Below are positions 6,103 through 12,662 of a stretch of 12,662 nt of DNA, piece by piece. Both the position numbers and the translations under genes were made by a program. Under the pieces are notes generated by a model. That model saw only the letters and a list, made by a program, of their open reading frames with translations, made no database searches and was not told the DNA's origin. Positions within the stretch are counted from its first letter, which is position 1, and the number at the start of each line of letters is the position of its first letter. Origin of the DNA: JBNPEO01 sp050490315. Its GTDB lineage: Bacteria > Actinomycetota > Actinomycetes > Actinomycetales > Micrococcaceae. The stretch covers positions 1 through 12,662 of the forward strand of contig NZ_JBNPEO010000019.1 of NCBI RefSeq assembly GCF_050490315.1, written 5' to 3'.

Positions 6103-7635
6103 ATGACCACAACATCCGTACCCCAGCCTCTGCTGCAACTGGAAGCCATCACCAAACGCTTCGCCGCCACCCTCGCGCTGAACAACGTCCAATTCGACCT
6201 GCGTTCCGGCGAGGTGCATGCCCTGATGGGCGAGAACGGCGCCGGAAAATCCACCCTGATGAAGATCCTGGCCGGGAACGTCGCCCGCGATTCCGGCCGC
6301 ATCCTGATGGACGGCAACGAAATCGACATCCGCTCCCCGCAGGAGGCCGTTTCCCATGGCATCGCCATCATCCATCAGGAGCTGAACACGGTTCCGGCGA
6401 TGACAGTAGCCGAAAACCTGGCACTCGGGCGTGAACCTGTCACCCGGTTCGGAGCCTTGGACCGACGCGCCATGATCGCCCAGGCCCGGGAAAAGCTCGC
6501 CCGGGTCGGTGCACGGATCGACCCCCGCAAAGAGCTCGGCGAGCTCAGCATCGGCATGCAACAGATGGTCGAAATTGCCCGGGCCGTCAGCGAGAACGCC
6601 AAAATCCTCGTCCTCGATGAACCAACGGCTGCTCTCTCACGCACGGAAACCCTCCACCTTTTCGCGATTATCAACGAACTGCGCGCTTCCGGAGTCGGCC
6701 TCGTCTACATCTCGCACCGCATGGAGGAGGTCTGGGAACTTGCCGACCGGGTCACCGTCTTCCGCGACGGGACGTACGTCGGTACGCGCGAGAAGAACGA
6801 GATCAGCCCGCCCGATGTCGTACGGATGATGGTCGGGCGAGACCTCGAGGACCTGTATCACCACGACCGGCACAGCCCAGGGGACGTCATGCTGGACGTC
6901 CGGGAGCTTACCGACGGAGCCGGCATCGGGCCGGTCAGCTTCCACGTACGCTCCGGCGAAGTGGTCGCTCTTTCCGGGCTGATCGGGGCTGGTCGGACCG
7001 AAACGGCACGGATGATCTTCGGCGCGGACCGGCCCCGCGGCGGAACGGTCACCGTCCAGGGCAAGGCGGCGTCAGCGTCGAGCCCTGGCCAGGCAATTGC
7101 CCGGGGAATCGCCATGGTCCCCGAGGACCGCAAAGGCCAGGCATTGTTCGTGTCCCATACTGTCGAGGACAACATCGCGGTCAGCTCACTGGGCAGCCAC
7201 GTCAACGCCGGAGTGCTCCAGCGCGGCAGAATCCGGACGGCCGTGAAAAAGCAGATGGAACGCCTCCATTTGCGTCAGAACGCCCTACGGCTGCCGGTCA
7301 GTGCACTTTCGGGCGGAAACCAGCAAAAGGCGGTGTTGGCCCGCTGGCTGATGCGCGAATCCAACGTGCTCATACTCGACGAGCCCACTAGAGGTGTGGA
7401 CATCGGAGCGAAGAGCGAAATCTACGAAGTCATCAATGACCTCGCCAGGGCCGGCAAAGCGATCCTGGTCATCTCATCTGATCTGCCCGAAGCCATCGGC
7501 ATCAGCGACCGCCTCCTCGTGATGCGCTCCGGCCGGATCGTCCAAGAGCTCAACTCCCGCACCGCAAGCGAAGAGGACGTTATGTCCCACGCAACCGGTA
7601 CCGCAGCACAAACAAACGGAGAACGTCATGACTAA
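6103..7635 (+). CDS. Sugar ABC transporter ATP-binding protein, two ABC domains (RbsA/MglA-like)
   Basis: A 510-residue ATPase with the tandem layout of ribose/galactose-type importers. Domain 1: Walker A GENGAGKST (43-51), signature LSIGMQQ (148-154), Walker B ILVLDEP (168-174), H-loop His205. Domain 2: degenerate Walker A GLIGAGRTE (292-300), signature LSGGNQQ (402-408), Walker B VLILDEPT (422-429). Domain 2 has Ser in place of the H-loop histidine (VISSDLPE), normal for this family. It powers import from the cytoplasmic face. ATG 6103 has only a weak Shine-Dalgarno, consistent with lower translation than the binding protein. It overlaps the permease gene by eight bases, implying coupled translation. 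Confidence 0.95.
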   Translation: MTTTSVPQPLLQLEAITKRFAATLALNNVQFDLRSGEVHALMGENGAGKSTLMKILAGNVARDSGRILMDGNEIDIRSPQEAVSHGIAIIHQELNTVPAMTVAENLALGREPVTRFGALDRRAMIAQAREKLARVGARIDPRKELGELSIGMQQMVEIARAVSENAKILVLDEPTAALSRTETLHLFAIINELRASGVGLVYISHRMEEVWELADRVTVFRDGTYVGTREKNEISPPDVVRMMVGRDLEDLYHHDRHSPGDVMLDVRELTDGAGIGPVSFHVRSGEVVALSGLIGAGRTETARMIFGADRPRGGTVTVQGKAASASSPGQAIARGIAMVPEDRKGQALFVSHTVEDNIAVSSLGSHVNAGVLQRGRIRTAVKKQMERLHLRQNALRLPVSALSGGNQQKAVLARWLMRESNVLILDEPTRGVDIGAKSEIYEVINDLARAGKAILVISSDLPEAIGISDRLLVMRSGRIVQELNSRTASEEDVMSHATGTAAQTNGERHD

Positions 7636-8674
7636 CAAGGCTCTCAACCCACAGGACGCGGACGTCCGGCCTGAGGCGGCACCCCCGCCCAGCCGTGGCT
7701 TCGACTTCGCGTACTGGTGGGACCGCGTCGGCATCCTCGTCGTCCTGGTGGCACTCGTGGTGCTGATGGTCGTCATCGCGCCTAATTTCGCGAGCGTCAA
7801 CAACCTGCTCAACATCGCACGGTCTATCTCGATCAACGCCATCCTGGCTGCCGGAATGACATTCGTAATCCTCGCCGCCGGCATCGACCTCTCCGTCGGC
7901 TCCATCCTGGCCGTGGCCGGGGTCGCATCGGTCATGACCGGCATCGCGGGACTGCCCGCACCCGTCGCGATCCTCGTCGGCATCCTCACCGGGGCGGCTG
8001 CGGGGCTGATCAACGGCATGCTCATCGCGTACATGTCGCTGGCCGCCTTCATCGTCACCCTCGGCACCATGACATTCCTGCGCGGCGCTGCATTCACCAT
8101 GACCGACGGGCAACCCATCGTCTCCAACACCCTGAGTTTCCGCGACCTTGGCAACGGGTACATGGCCGGCATACCGGTCCCCGTGGTGATCATGGTCATC
8201 GTCTACGTCGTGGCGTGGTTCGCCTTGGAACGCACCCGGTACGGCCGGCACGTATACGCTGTCGGCGGCAACGCAGAGGCCGCCAGACTCGCCGGCATCA
8301 ACGTCAAGCGAGTCCTCACCTCCGTATACGTCATCTCCGGGGCCTGCGCCGGACTGGCTGGCGTCATCTTCTCTGCCCGGGTGGTCTCGGCACAGCCCAC
8401 AGCGGGCACCGGCTACGAGCTGGATGCCATCGCGGCGGTCGTCCTGGGCGGCACCAGTCTCGTCGGCGGGCGAGGCCGCATCTACGGCACCCTCATTGGT
8501 TCCGTCATTCTCGGCGTCCTGAGCACGGGGCTGATCCTGATGAACGTCCAGTTCTTCACCCAGCTGCTCATCAAAGGCCTCGTCATCATCCTGGCAGTGA
8601 TCATCGACAGCCTGAAGCAACGAACGCTCCGCATGCCGTGGTCCCGGGCCGTCGCCGCCCAGCCGCCCGCGTAA
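7628..8674 (+). CDS. Sugar ABC transporter permease (RbsC-like)
   Basis: A 348-residue membrane protein of the BPD_transp_2 family with about eight to ten hydrophobic segments. They begin at 36-52 ('ILVVLVALVVLMVVIAP') and continue through 316-327. Family motifs include 'AAGIDLSVGSILA' (83-95), the cytoplasmic coupling loop 'YAVGGNAEAARLAGI' (210-224), and 'AIAAVVLGGTSLVGGRG' (268-283). It forms the transmembrane channel, probably as a homodimer with the ATPase. ATG 7628 lies inside the end of the ATPase gene, with GGAGA shortly upstream. The N-terminal 30 residues are a proline- and charge-rich cytoplasmic tail. Confidence 0.94.
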   Translation: MTNKALNPQDADVRPEAAPPPSRGFDFAYWWDRVGILVVLVALVVLMVVIAPNFASVNNLLNIARSISINAILAAGMTFVILAAGIDLSVGSILAVAGVASVMTGIAGLPAPVAILVGILTGAAAGLINGMLIAYMSLAAFIVTLGTMTFLRGAAFTMTDGQPIVSNTLSFRDLGNGYMAGIPVPVVIMVIVYVVAWFALERTRYGRHVYAVGGNAEAARLAGINVKRVLTSVYVISGACAGLAGVIFSARVVSAQPTAGTGYELDAIAAVVLGGTSLVGGRGRIYGTLIGSVILGVLSTGLILMNVQFFTQLLIKGLVIILAVIIDSLKQRTLRMPWSRAVAAQPPA

Positions 8675-8766
8675 ACATACTGCCGAAGCCTGCCCGACCC
8701 GACCAGCCCGGCCAAGAACCCGGAACAGCCGGAGATGCAGCACACCCCCAAGCGAGAGGAAATCCC

Positions 8767-10116
8767 GTGGCATTGCCCACCATTGTCCTGAAGGACACGC
8801 TTCCCGGACGCCGGATCAATGAACCGGTAACCTTCACCGTCGACGCCGAACTAACGGAAAACCTCTGGACGGCGACCACCAACACCGGAGAGACCCTGAT
8901 TTGCCAGCGGCTACACGCGCAGCCCGTGGCGGGTAAGACCAGCTTCATCACCGTCGTGTCCTTCGAGGGAACCCTCGAACTCACCCTGGACGCGCCGGCA
9001 ACGGGACACGTCGAAGGAATCACCGAACGGGAACCCGTCGAACCTGACGCCTTTGTGCGCCTCGATACCGGATACTTCGACCTCGAAATGTGCTCGGGCA
9101 CAGCCGAGGGCACCGGATCCTCAAAGTGGGGGCTGCGCCACTTCGCCACCCTGAAAGAAGGCATCGACCTGCTCCCCTCAGGCAACAACGCCATCGGGGG
9201 CTTCTACGGCCCCTTCTTCACCCCCGAAAACGGCCTCATCAACCCGCCCGAGCACACCACCGTCACAATCGAAACGCTCGAATACGGTCCCGTTCTGCAT
9301 CATTACCGGATGAACGGGACAATCCCGGACGGATTGCTCGACGAACTCAAGGGCAAGACGTTTTCCATTGACTGGAAATTCACCTACGGCACGCCCCACT
9401 TCACCCGCAACTACCGGATCGATGACTTCCAGACCGTCATCAACGGCCGCTCAATAACGAACAAGATCACCGTCGGCGACGAATTCGAGGCCGGCCAGGG
9501 CGACGTGGTCTTCGACCGCTTCGAAGCATACGGCGGCACCCGCTACCGCTCCGGCGACCCGTACGCGGCTGAACTCGCCACAATGGTCGACGAAACCATC
9601 GCGGCCTCCACCTCAGACACCGCCAAATTCGAAGAATTCCGCCGCCAGCTCAGCGGCAATATTGAAGCAGCCCACTGGGACCTCTATTGGCGGCTGTTCT
9701 GCAGCTGGGAAGGCGCGCTCGACAACGACGAGATCCGCGAACGGCTGGCCCGGGTCCGGGCCAGCTCACACGTGCTCGCGGATCTGCCGGACCGCCAATG
9801 GACCATCGCGCGTGAGCCCGTCGATGTCTCCAGCGTGGCCCACGAGACGATCTTCCCTGGACCGGCCTCTAAAACGGCCGAATTCCATTCGACACTCGGC
9901 AGGGCGATGATCTGGTGGACCTCCCAACCGTCGGGAGCCTTCCAGATCGTGCAACGGCGCCAATCCGGCTGGGTCAACTGGGGAACCAACGGTGAGAACG
10001 AGTGTCCCGAACTCCCCGTGGGCGTGGAGATCAAGACCGCCTATGGCGCGTTCGCCGACACCTGGCAGCACATGGCAGACCAGCTCGAGACCCCACCCAC
10101 TATCCAATCGGCGTGA
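8767..10116 (+). CDS. Unassigned 449-residue cytoplasmic protein in the sugar locus
   Basis: I do not recognise this family. The start is GTG 8767 (MALPTIVLKDTLPG), six bases after AGAGGA; an open frame running upstream to 8215 is only the shadow of the permease gene. No signal peptide or membrane segment is seen. Residues 15-110 are rich in alternating beta-type stretches ('FTVDAELT', 'FITVVSFEGTLELTL'). The best-looking blocks are 'GGFYGPFFTPENG' (144-156), 'EYGPVLHHYR' (172-181), 'YGTPHFTRNYRIDDF' (207-221), 'NKITVGDEFEAGQGD' (232-246) and 'YRSGDPYA' (260-267). The C-terminal part is rich in Trp ('MIWWTSQ', 'GWVNWGTNGEN'). Aromatic, histidine and acidic residues in such blocks would suit a beta-rich carbohydrate-active enzyme such as an epimerase, lyase or hydrolase. 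Lying between the permease and the kinase, it may convert the imported sugar before phosphorylation. That is inference from context. Confidence 0.8.
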   Translation: MALPTIVLKDTLPGRRINEPVTFTVDAELTENLWTATTNTGETLICQRLHAQPVAGKTSFITVVSFEGTLELTLDAPATGHVEGITEREPVEPDAFVRLDTGYFDLEMCSGTAEGTGSSKWGLRHFATLKEGIDLLPSGNNAIGGFYGPFFTPENGLINPPEHTTVTIETLEYGPVLHHYRMNGTIPDGLLDELKGKTFSIDWKFTYGTPHFTRNYRIDDFQTVINGRSITNKITVGDEFEAGQGDVVFDRFEAYGGTRYRSGDPYAAELATMVDETIAASTSDTAKFEEFRRQLSGNIEAAHWDLYWRLFCSWEGALDNDEIRERLARVRASSHVLADLPDRQWTIAREPVDVSSVAHETIFPGPASKTAEFHSTLGRAMIWWTSQPSGAFQIVQRRQSGWVNWGTNGENECPELPVGVEIKTAYGAFADTWQHMADQLETPPTIQSA

Positions 10117-10349
10117 GCACCAGCGATAGCTCTCTCCAATATGATTCCGCCCGGAACGCTCTGGCTGGCTGGCCCAGCCGAAGGAGTTAGCTGACATACA
10201 GGCCGTAGCAGGTTGCTTGTTCACCCAGAATCGCCACTCTCGTTCCGAGGGGTACCGCTAGACCTGGCCCGCTGCGGACCCCTCGTCTCCTCCCAGCCTC
10301 CCGTTCAAGTGCCTCACGAAGGTACGCGGGATCCAGAAAGGCGCGCTCC
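10117..10349 (+). other. Gap between the unassigned gene and the kinase gene
   Basis: 233 bp without a convincing gene. It holds GGCTGG-C-CCAGCC (10167-10179), an inverted repeat with 6-base arms and a one-base centre, inside a GGCT-repeat stretch. The gap is longer than any other between the transporter-operon genes, so the kinase may have its own promoter; none is clear. AGAAAGG at 10335-10341 is the kinase ribosome binding site. Confidence 0.4.
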
Positions 10350-11306
10350 ATGCTTAGAACCCATTCCAGCGACTCCGTCGCGGCTATCCCGGATGTCATC
10401 GTCGTCGGCGAATCCTTAGTCGACATCGTTGCTTCCGCCCAAGGTACCGTTGAGCACCCGGGCGGATCACCGGCCAACGTTGCCTACGGACTGGGGCGCC
10501 TCGGCGTCAGCACCGGCCTTCTGACGGCGATCGGCAACGACGAACGCGGCCGGGCCGTAGAGGCACACCTCGAAAACGCCGGCGTCATGCTCGTTCCCGG
10601 CTCCAAGTCCCAGGGCCGTACCGCCACCGCCACCGCCACCCTCGCCGCCGATGGCTCCGCCCGCTATGACTTCGACATCCACTGGGAGCTGCCGCCCATA
10701 GCCCCGACATACCTTCCCAAGGTGCTCCACACGGGCTCGATCGCGACCTTCCTTGCTCCGGGGGCAGCTGCCGTGAAAGCGTTGCTGGAACAGTCCCACC
10801 GTGAATGCATGGTCACCTACGATCCGAACATTCGGCCCGCAATGCTGGGCGGCCATGCTGAGGCCAGATCTATTTTTGAAGAGATCGTGCCACTAACTGA
10901 CGTGGTCAAGCTCAGCGATGAGGACGCTAATTGGCTCTACCCTGAGCTGCAGCTCGAGGAGACCGCCACGCGGCTCCTCGGACTCGGCACCGAGCTCGCG
11001 GTGGTCACCAAGGGTTCCGAGGGCTCGTTGCTGGCTACCCCGGCCACCCGACTGCATATACCCGCCATCAGATCCGAAGTGGCGGACACGATTGGCGCTG
11101 GGGATGCCTACATGGCGGCCCTGATATATGGCTTGTTGGCGCGCGGGACGGACGGACTTGCACCGGCCGTGCTGGAAGCCATAGGCCTCACGGCGACCAA
11201 GGCGGCAGCCATCACCGTCCGCCGGCCGGGCGCCAACCCGCCCACAATGGTAGAGCTGCTCGCGGACCTGCCGGAATTGGCGACACTCACCGCAGTCGGC
11301 GCCTAG
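10350..11306 (+). CDS. PfkB-family carbohydrate kinase (fructokinase-like)
   Basis: A 318-residue sugar kinase of normal length. The N terminus carries 'VIVVGESLVDIV' (16-27). 'HPGGSPANVAYGLGRLGV' (36-53) is the sugar-binding PfkB signature 1. 'TYDPNIRP' (156-163), 'KLSDEDANWLYP' (187-198) and 'VVTKGSEGS' (218-226) follow. Signature 2, 'DTIGAGDAYMAALIYGLL' (246-263), carries the anion-hole glycines and the catalytic base Asp252. It transfers the ATP gamma-phosphate to a sugar hydroxyl. The pattern resembles actinobacterial fructokinases, but PfkB substrate cannot be fixed by sequence. ATG 10350 follows AGAAAGG at eight bases. It probably completes the pathway started by the importer and the unassigned protein. 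Confidence 0.9.
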   Translation: MLRTHSSDSVAAIPDVIVVGESLVDIVASAQGTVEHPGGSPANVAYGLGRLGVSTGLLTAIGNDERGRAVEAHLENAGVMLVPGSKSQGRTATATATLAADGSARYDFDIHWELPPIAPTYLPKVLHTGSIATFLAPGAAAVKALLEQSHRECMVTYDPNIRPAMLGGHAEARSIFEEIVPLTDVVKLSDEDANWLYPELQLEETATRLLGLGTELAVVTKGSEGSLLATPATRLHIPAIRSEVADTIGAGDAYMAALIYGLLARGTDGLAPAVLEAIGLTATKAAAITVRRPGANPPTMVELLADLPELATLTAVGA

Positions 11307-11443
11307 AAACGATGCAACGCAGGCTCACCTACCACTCGTGTGGGGTTTTCGGGCCGATGGCCGCAAGTCCGTGCAGAAGCGGCACGGCCCCGTCCGACCA
11401 AGTGCAGGAGGGCGTTGCCTCCACAACCACCGGGCACCCGCTC

Positions 11444-11459
11444 TTGGGAATCTTCCCAA
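11444..11459. terminator. Inverted repeat TTGGGAA-TC-TTCCCAA
   Basis: Perfect 7-base arms (11444-11450 and 11453-11459) with a two-base centre, followed by a T-rich stretch (AGTTTGGATTTTG). It lies 138 bases after the kinase stop. As RNA the tip would open to GGG/CCC pairs around a six-base loop and could work as a weak terminator. The near-zero spacer also suits a protein-binding operator. Confidence 0.35.
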
Positions 11460-11666
11460 AGTTTGGATTTTGAATAGGCCAGCCGCTGTTAGGCTCCGTT
11501 GATTCAGTCCTGGCCCTGCCGGCTCCCCCGGGCAGTCACGTACCTATCCCTTGGGATCGGGCCCGTGGGGTGCAGGGCATGGGTGAAGCCATTGAGCAGT
11601 GAAAAGCCCTTTATGGCTGTCGAGATACCGGTTCCCGGCCGAGATCCGCCGGGGAGCCCGACCACC

Positions 11667-11702
11667 AGAGGGGAGGGCATCCGTTGAGGGGCGCTCCCCT
11701 CT
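11667..11702. repeat. Hairpin-forming inverted repeat, 9-base arms
   Basis: AGAGGGGAG (11667-11675) and CTCCCCTCT (11694-11702) are perfect complements around an 18-base loop. An alternative tighter hairpin, GAGGGG-CGCT-CCCCTC (11686-11701), shares the 3' arm. Two mutually exclusive stems are possible, which is characteristic of terminators or attenuators, but no T-run follows on either strand. Confidence 0.4.
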
Positions 11703-11834
11703 ATGTCTCCGGCTCCGGCACCGGTGGATCTTGTTCTAAGTAGCCTTAAGTTCCCAACCGGATTGAACTACACCCCAACCTGACGGCCGAGGCTCTTGGT
11801 CTTGACTTCCTTGCAGGACGGGTCTAGGACTCAA

Positions 11835-11858
11835 CCTCACAGGCAAAGGGCTGTGAGG
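11835..11858 (+). promoter_or_regulatory. Inverted repeat covering the resolvase ribosome binding site
   Basis: CCTCACAG (11835-11842) and CTGTGAGG (11851-11858) are perfect 8-base arms around an eight-base loop. The 3' arm contains most of the GAGGAA Shine-Dalgarno of the GTG start at 11864. Folding in mRNA would hide the ribosome binding site. As DNA, the same dyad may be a binding site for the recombinase itself. Confidence 0.5.
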
Positions 11859-11863
11859 AAGCA

Positions 11864-12385
11864 GTGACCGGACAACGAATCGGGTACGTGCGTGTGAGCA
11901 CTCTCGACCAGAACGAGAAGCGCCAACTCGAAGGTCAGGTTCTGGACCGGGTCTTCACGGATAAAGCCTCGGGCAGGGACACTGGTAGGCCGCAACTCAC
12001 GGGACTGCTGCGGTTCGCCCGCGACGGTGACACCGTTGTGGTCCACAGCATGGACAGGCTCGCCCGAAACCTCGATGACCTGCGTGCTCTCGTCCAGGGC
12101 CTCACCCGCAAAGGGGTGCGCGTGGAGTTCGTGAAAGAAAGCCTGGTCTTCACCGGCGAGGACTCCCCCATGGCCAACCTCATGCTCTCCGTCATGGGCG
12201 CCTTCGCCGAATTCGAACGCTCCCTCATCAGGGAACGCCAACGGGAAGGCATCGCTTTGGCTAAACAGCGCGGCGCCTACAAAGGTCGGAAAAAGACCCT
12301 CACACCGGAACGAGCCGCCGAACTGGTTCAGCGCGCCAGTGACGGGGCTCCGAAAGCCGTTCTTGCTCATGATTACGGGATCTGA
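11864..12385 (+). CDS. Serine recombinase (resolvase/invertase), C-terminally truncated by an IS
   Basis: 173 residues from GTG 11864. The catalytic domain is complete: 'IGYVRVSTLDQNEKRQLEG' with nucleophile Ser12 and Arg10, 'VVVHSMDRLARNLDDL' with Arg65 and Arg68, then the 'FAEFERSLIRERQREGI' E-helix (114-130). The linker 'KGRKKTLTPERAAEL' and the first part of the Hin-type DNA-binding domain ('GAPKAVLAHDYGI') follow. The frame then ends at TGA 12383-12385, which is the first three bases of the right-hand IS terminal repeat. Relatives continue with a recognition helix of about 10-15 residues ('SRxTxYxYL'), so that part is lost and DNA binding is probably impaired. The Shine-Dalgarno is very close to the start and lies in an inverted repeat. 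Confidence 0.88.
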   Translation: MTGQRIGYVRVSTLDQNEKRQLEGQVLDRVFTDKASGRDTGRPQLTGLLRFARDGDTVVVHSMDRLARNLDDLRALVQGLTRKGVRVEFVKESLVFTGEDSPMANLMLSVMGAFAEFERSLIRERQREGIALAKQRGAYKGRKKTLTPERAAELVQRASDGAPKAVLAHDYGI

Positions 12386-12409
12386 GGTGTGTCAAGGATC
12401 CGGGACAGT
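12383..12409 (+). repeat. IS3 terminal inverted repeat (orfB side)
   Basis: Begins TGAGGTGTGTC and ends GGGACAGT 27 bases later, matching the repeat at 283-309 at 20 of 27 positions. Its first three bases serve as the stop codon of the interrupted recombinase gene. The outside neighbour (GGGATC) shares no obvious 3-4 bp duplication with the DNA next to the left repeat (GTGTTG). Confidence 0.75.
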
Positions 12410-12427
12410 TCGTTAGTTTCTTTTTGG

Positions 12428-12662
12428 TTAGGCAGCAGCGGGTAGCTGCTGGTTTTGGGTCATGAATTTGGCCATGGCCGCAGCTGGTGGCAAGCCGTCA
12501 TTGTGGGTGTGGGGTCTGTGCCGATTGTAGAAGACCTCGATGTAACGCATCGTTGCCCGCCGTGCGTCTTGCCGGGTGGGGAAGCTGTAGTGGTGGTAGA
12601 ACTCGTTCTTCAGTGACGAAAAGACAGACTCGGCCACGGAATTGTCCCAGCACACTCCTTTG
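12428..12662 (-). CDS. IS3-family transposase OrfB (partial, C-terminal end)
   Basis: The frame is open from the right edge to TAA at 12430-12428, about 77 residues. 'KGVCWDNSVAESVFSSLKNE' is the rve/IS3 block that carries the final glutamate of the DDE catalytic triad (in 'VAES'). 'YIEVFYNRHRPHTHNDGLPPAAAM' is the usual C-terminal IS3 motif ('YNRRRPHSxLGxxSPxxF'). The first two aspartates and the orfA part lie outside the window. GTG 12655 is internal and not a real start. Confidence 0.9.
   Translation of the reverse strand, partial: KGVCWDNSVAESVFSSLKNEFYHHYSFPTRQDARRATMRYIEVFYNRHRPHTHNDGLPPAAAMAKFMTQNQQLPAAA

Larger units (their letters stand above)
11307..11863. other. 557-bp non-coding stretch rich in inverted repeats
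   Basis: No convincing gene lies between the kinase and the serine recombinase. Besides the hairpins listed separately, there is CCGTGC/GCACGG (11369-11387, 7-base loop) and the 8-bp palindrome CACCGGTG (11719-11726). A 58-codon minus-strand frame runs from ATG 11680 to TGA 11504 without a Shine-Dalgarno. Recombination (res-like) sites usually lie directly upstream of resolvase genes, so the last 150 bases are the place to expect one, but no repeated subsite could be identified by eye. Confidence 0.4.
12383..12662 (-). mobile_element. IS3-family insertion sequence, partial (orfB end)
   Basis: The left-hand end of an IS3-family element on the minus strand, running off the right edge. It begins with the terminal repeat (TGAGGTGT...), followed 18 bases later by the stop codon of orfB. 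It has the same orientation as the element at the left window edge, and its inward repeat shows the same octamer. Its insertion interrupts the serine recombinase gene. Confidence 0.85.

Noticed and set aside
8215..8766. 184-codon upstream extension of the 449-residue protein
   Set aside because: It overlaps the permease in another frame and is Arg/His-rich shadow sequence. GTG 8767 with AGAGGA upstream is the natural start.
7580..8773. 397-codon minus-strand open frame
   Set aside because: It lies antisense to the permease, is dominated by Asp/Gly/Arg/His as expected for the complement of a high-GC gene, and shows no family motif.
11504..11680. 58-codon minus-strand frame (start MPSPLVVGLPGG)
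   Set aside because: It reads slightly protein-like but has no Shine-Dalgarno, its start lies at the edge of a hairpin, and I recognise no family. Kept only as part of the non-coding stretch to compare with databases.
283..12409. Target-site duplication between the two inward IS ends
   Set aside because: Bases next to the left repeat (GTGT) and right repeat (GATC) differ. In a composite element the duplication would be at the outer ends, outside the window, so nothing can be concluded for that model.
1..12662. CRISPR array, tRNA, rRNA or replication origin
   Set aside because: No regularly spaced repeats, tRNA cloverleaf, rRNA-like sequence, rep gene or iterons were seen on reading both strands.

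Overview
The window is high-GC DNA with actinobacterial gene style: GTG starts, purine-rich ribosome binding sites, an LTAC lipoprotein signal and PfkB/LacI/ABC proteins typical of soil Micrococcaceae. Arthrobacter or a close relative is my best guess, from style alone. It looks like an accessory, mobile segment and not core chromosome. Both window edges lie inside IS3-family insertion sequences in the same (minus) orientation. The left edge holds orfA and one terminal repeat (1-309); the right edge holds the other terminal repeat and the end of orfB (12383-12662). The two terminal repeats match at 20 of 27 positions, so they may be two copies of one element or of close relatives. About 12.07 kb lies between them.

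Layout, left to right: (i) IS3 orfA, partial; (ii) a complete tyrosine recombinase (427-1557); (iii) a two-gene HTH regulator + nucleotidyltransferase module joined by an ATGA overlap, which looks like a toxin-antitoxin or abortive-infection pair (1781-2943); (iv) a decayed proline iminopeptidase gene on the minus strand, 5'-truncated and with two apparent homopolymer frameshifts (3059-3748); (v) a sugar catabolic locus, all on the plus strand: LacI-type repressor with two operator-like sites in front of it, lipoprotein sugar-binding protein, twin-ABC ATPase, permease, a 449-residue protein I cannot assign, and a PfkB sugar kinase (3836-11306); (vi) 557 bp rich in inverted repeats; (vii) a serine recombinase whose stop codon is supplied by the right-hand IS (11864-12385); (viii) IS3 orfB end.

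The catabolic locus reads as a pathway. The lipoprotein captures a monosaccharide or small glycoside, the RbsA/RbsC-like transporter imports it, and the unassigned cytoplasmic protein may convert it. The PfkB kinase would then phosphorylate a sugar, with the LacI protein controlling the locus. The substrate cannot be read from sequence. The most novel items are the 449-residue protein in this setting, the paired operators, the large hairpin between the binding-protein and ATPase genes, the HTH-nucleotidyltransferase pair, and the IS-bounded architecture. No replication gene, rRNA, tRNA or CRISPR array was seen.
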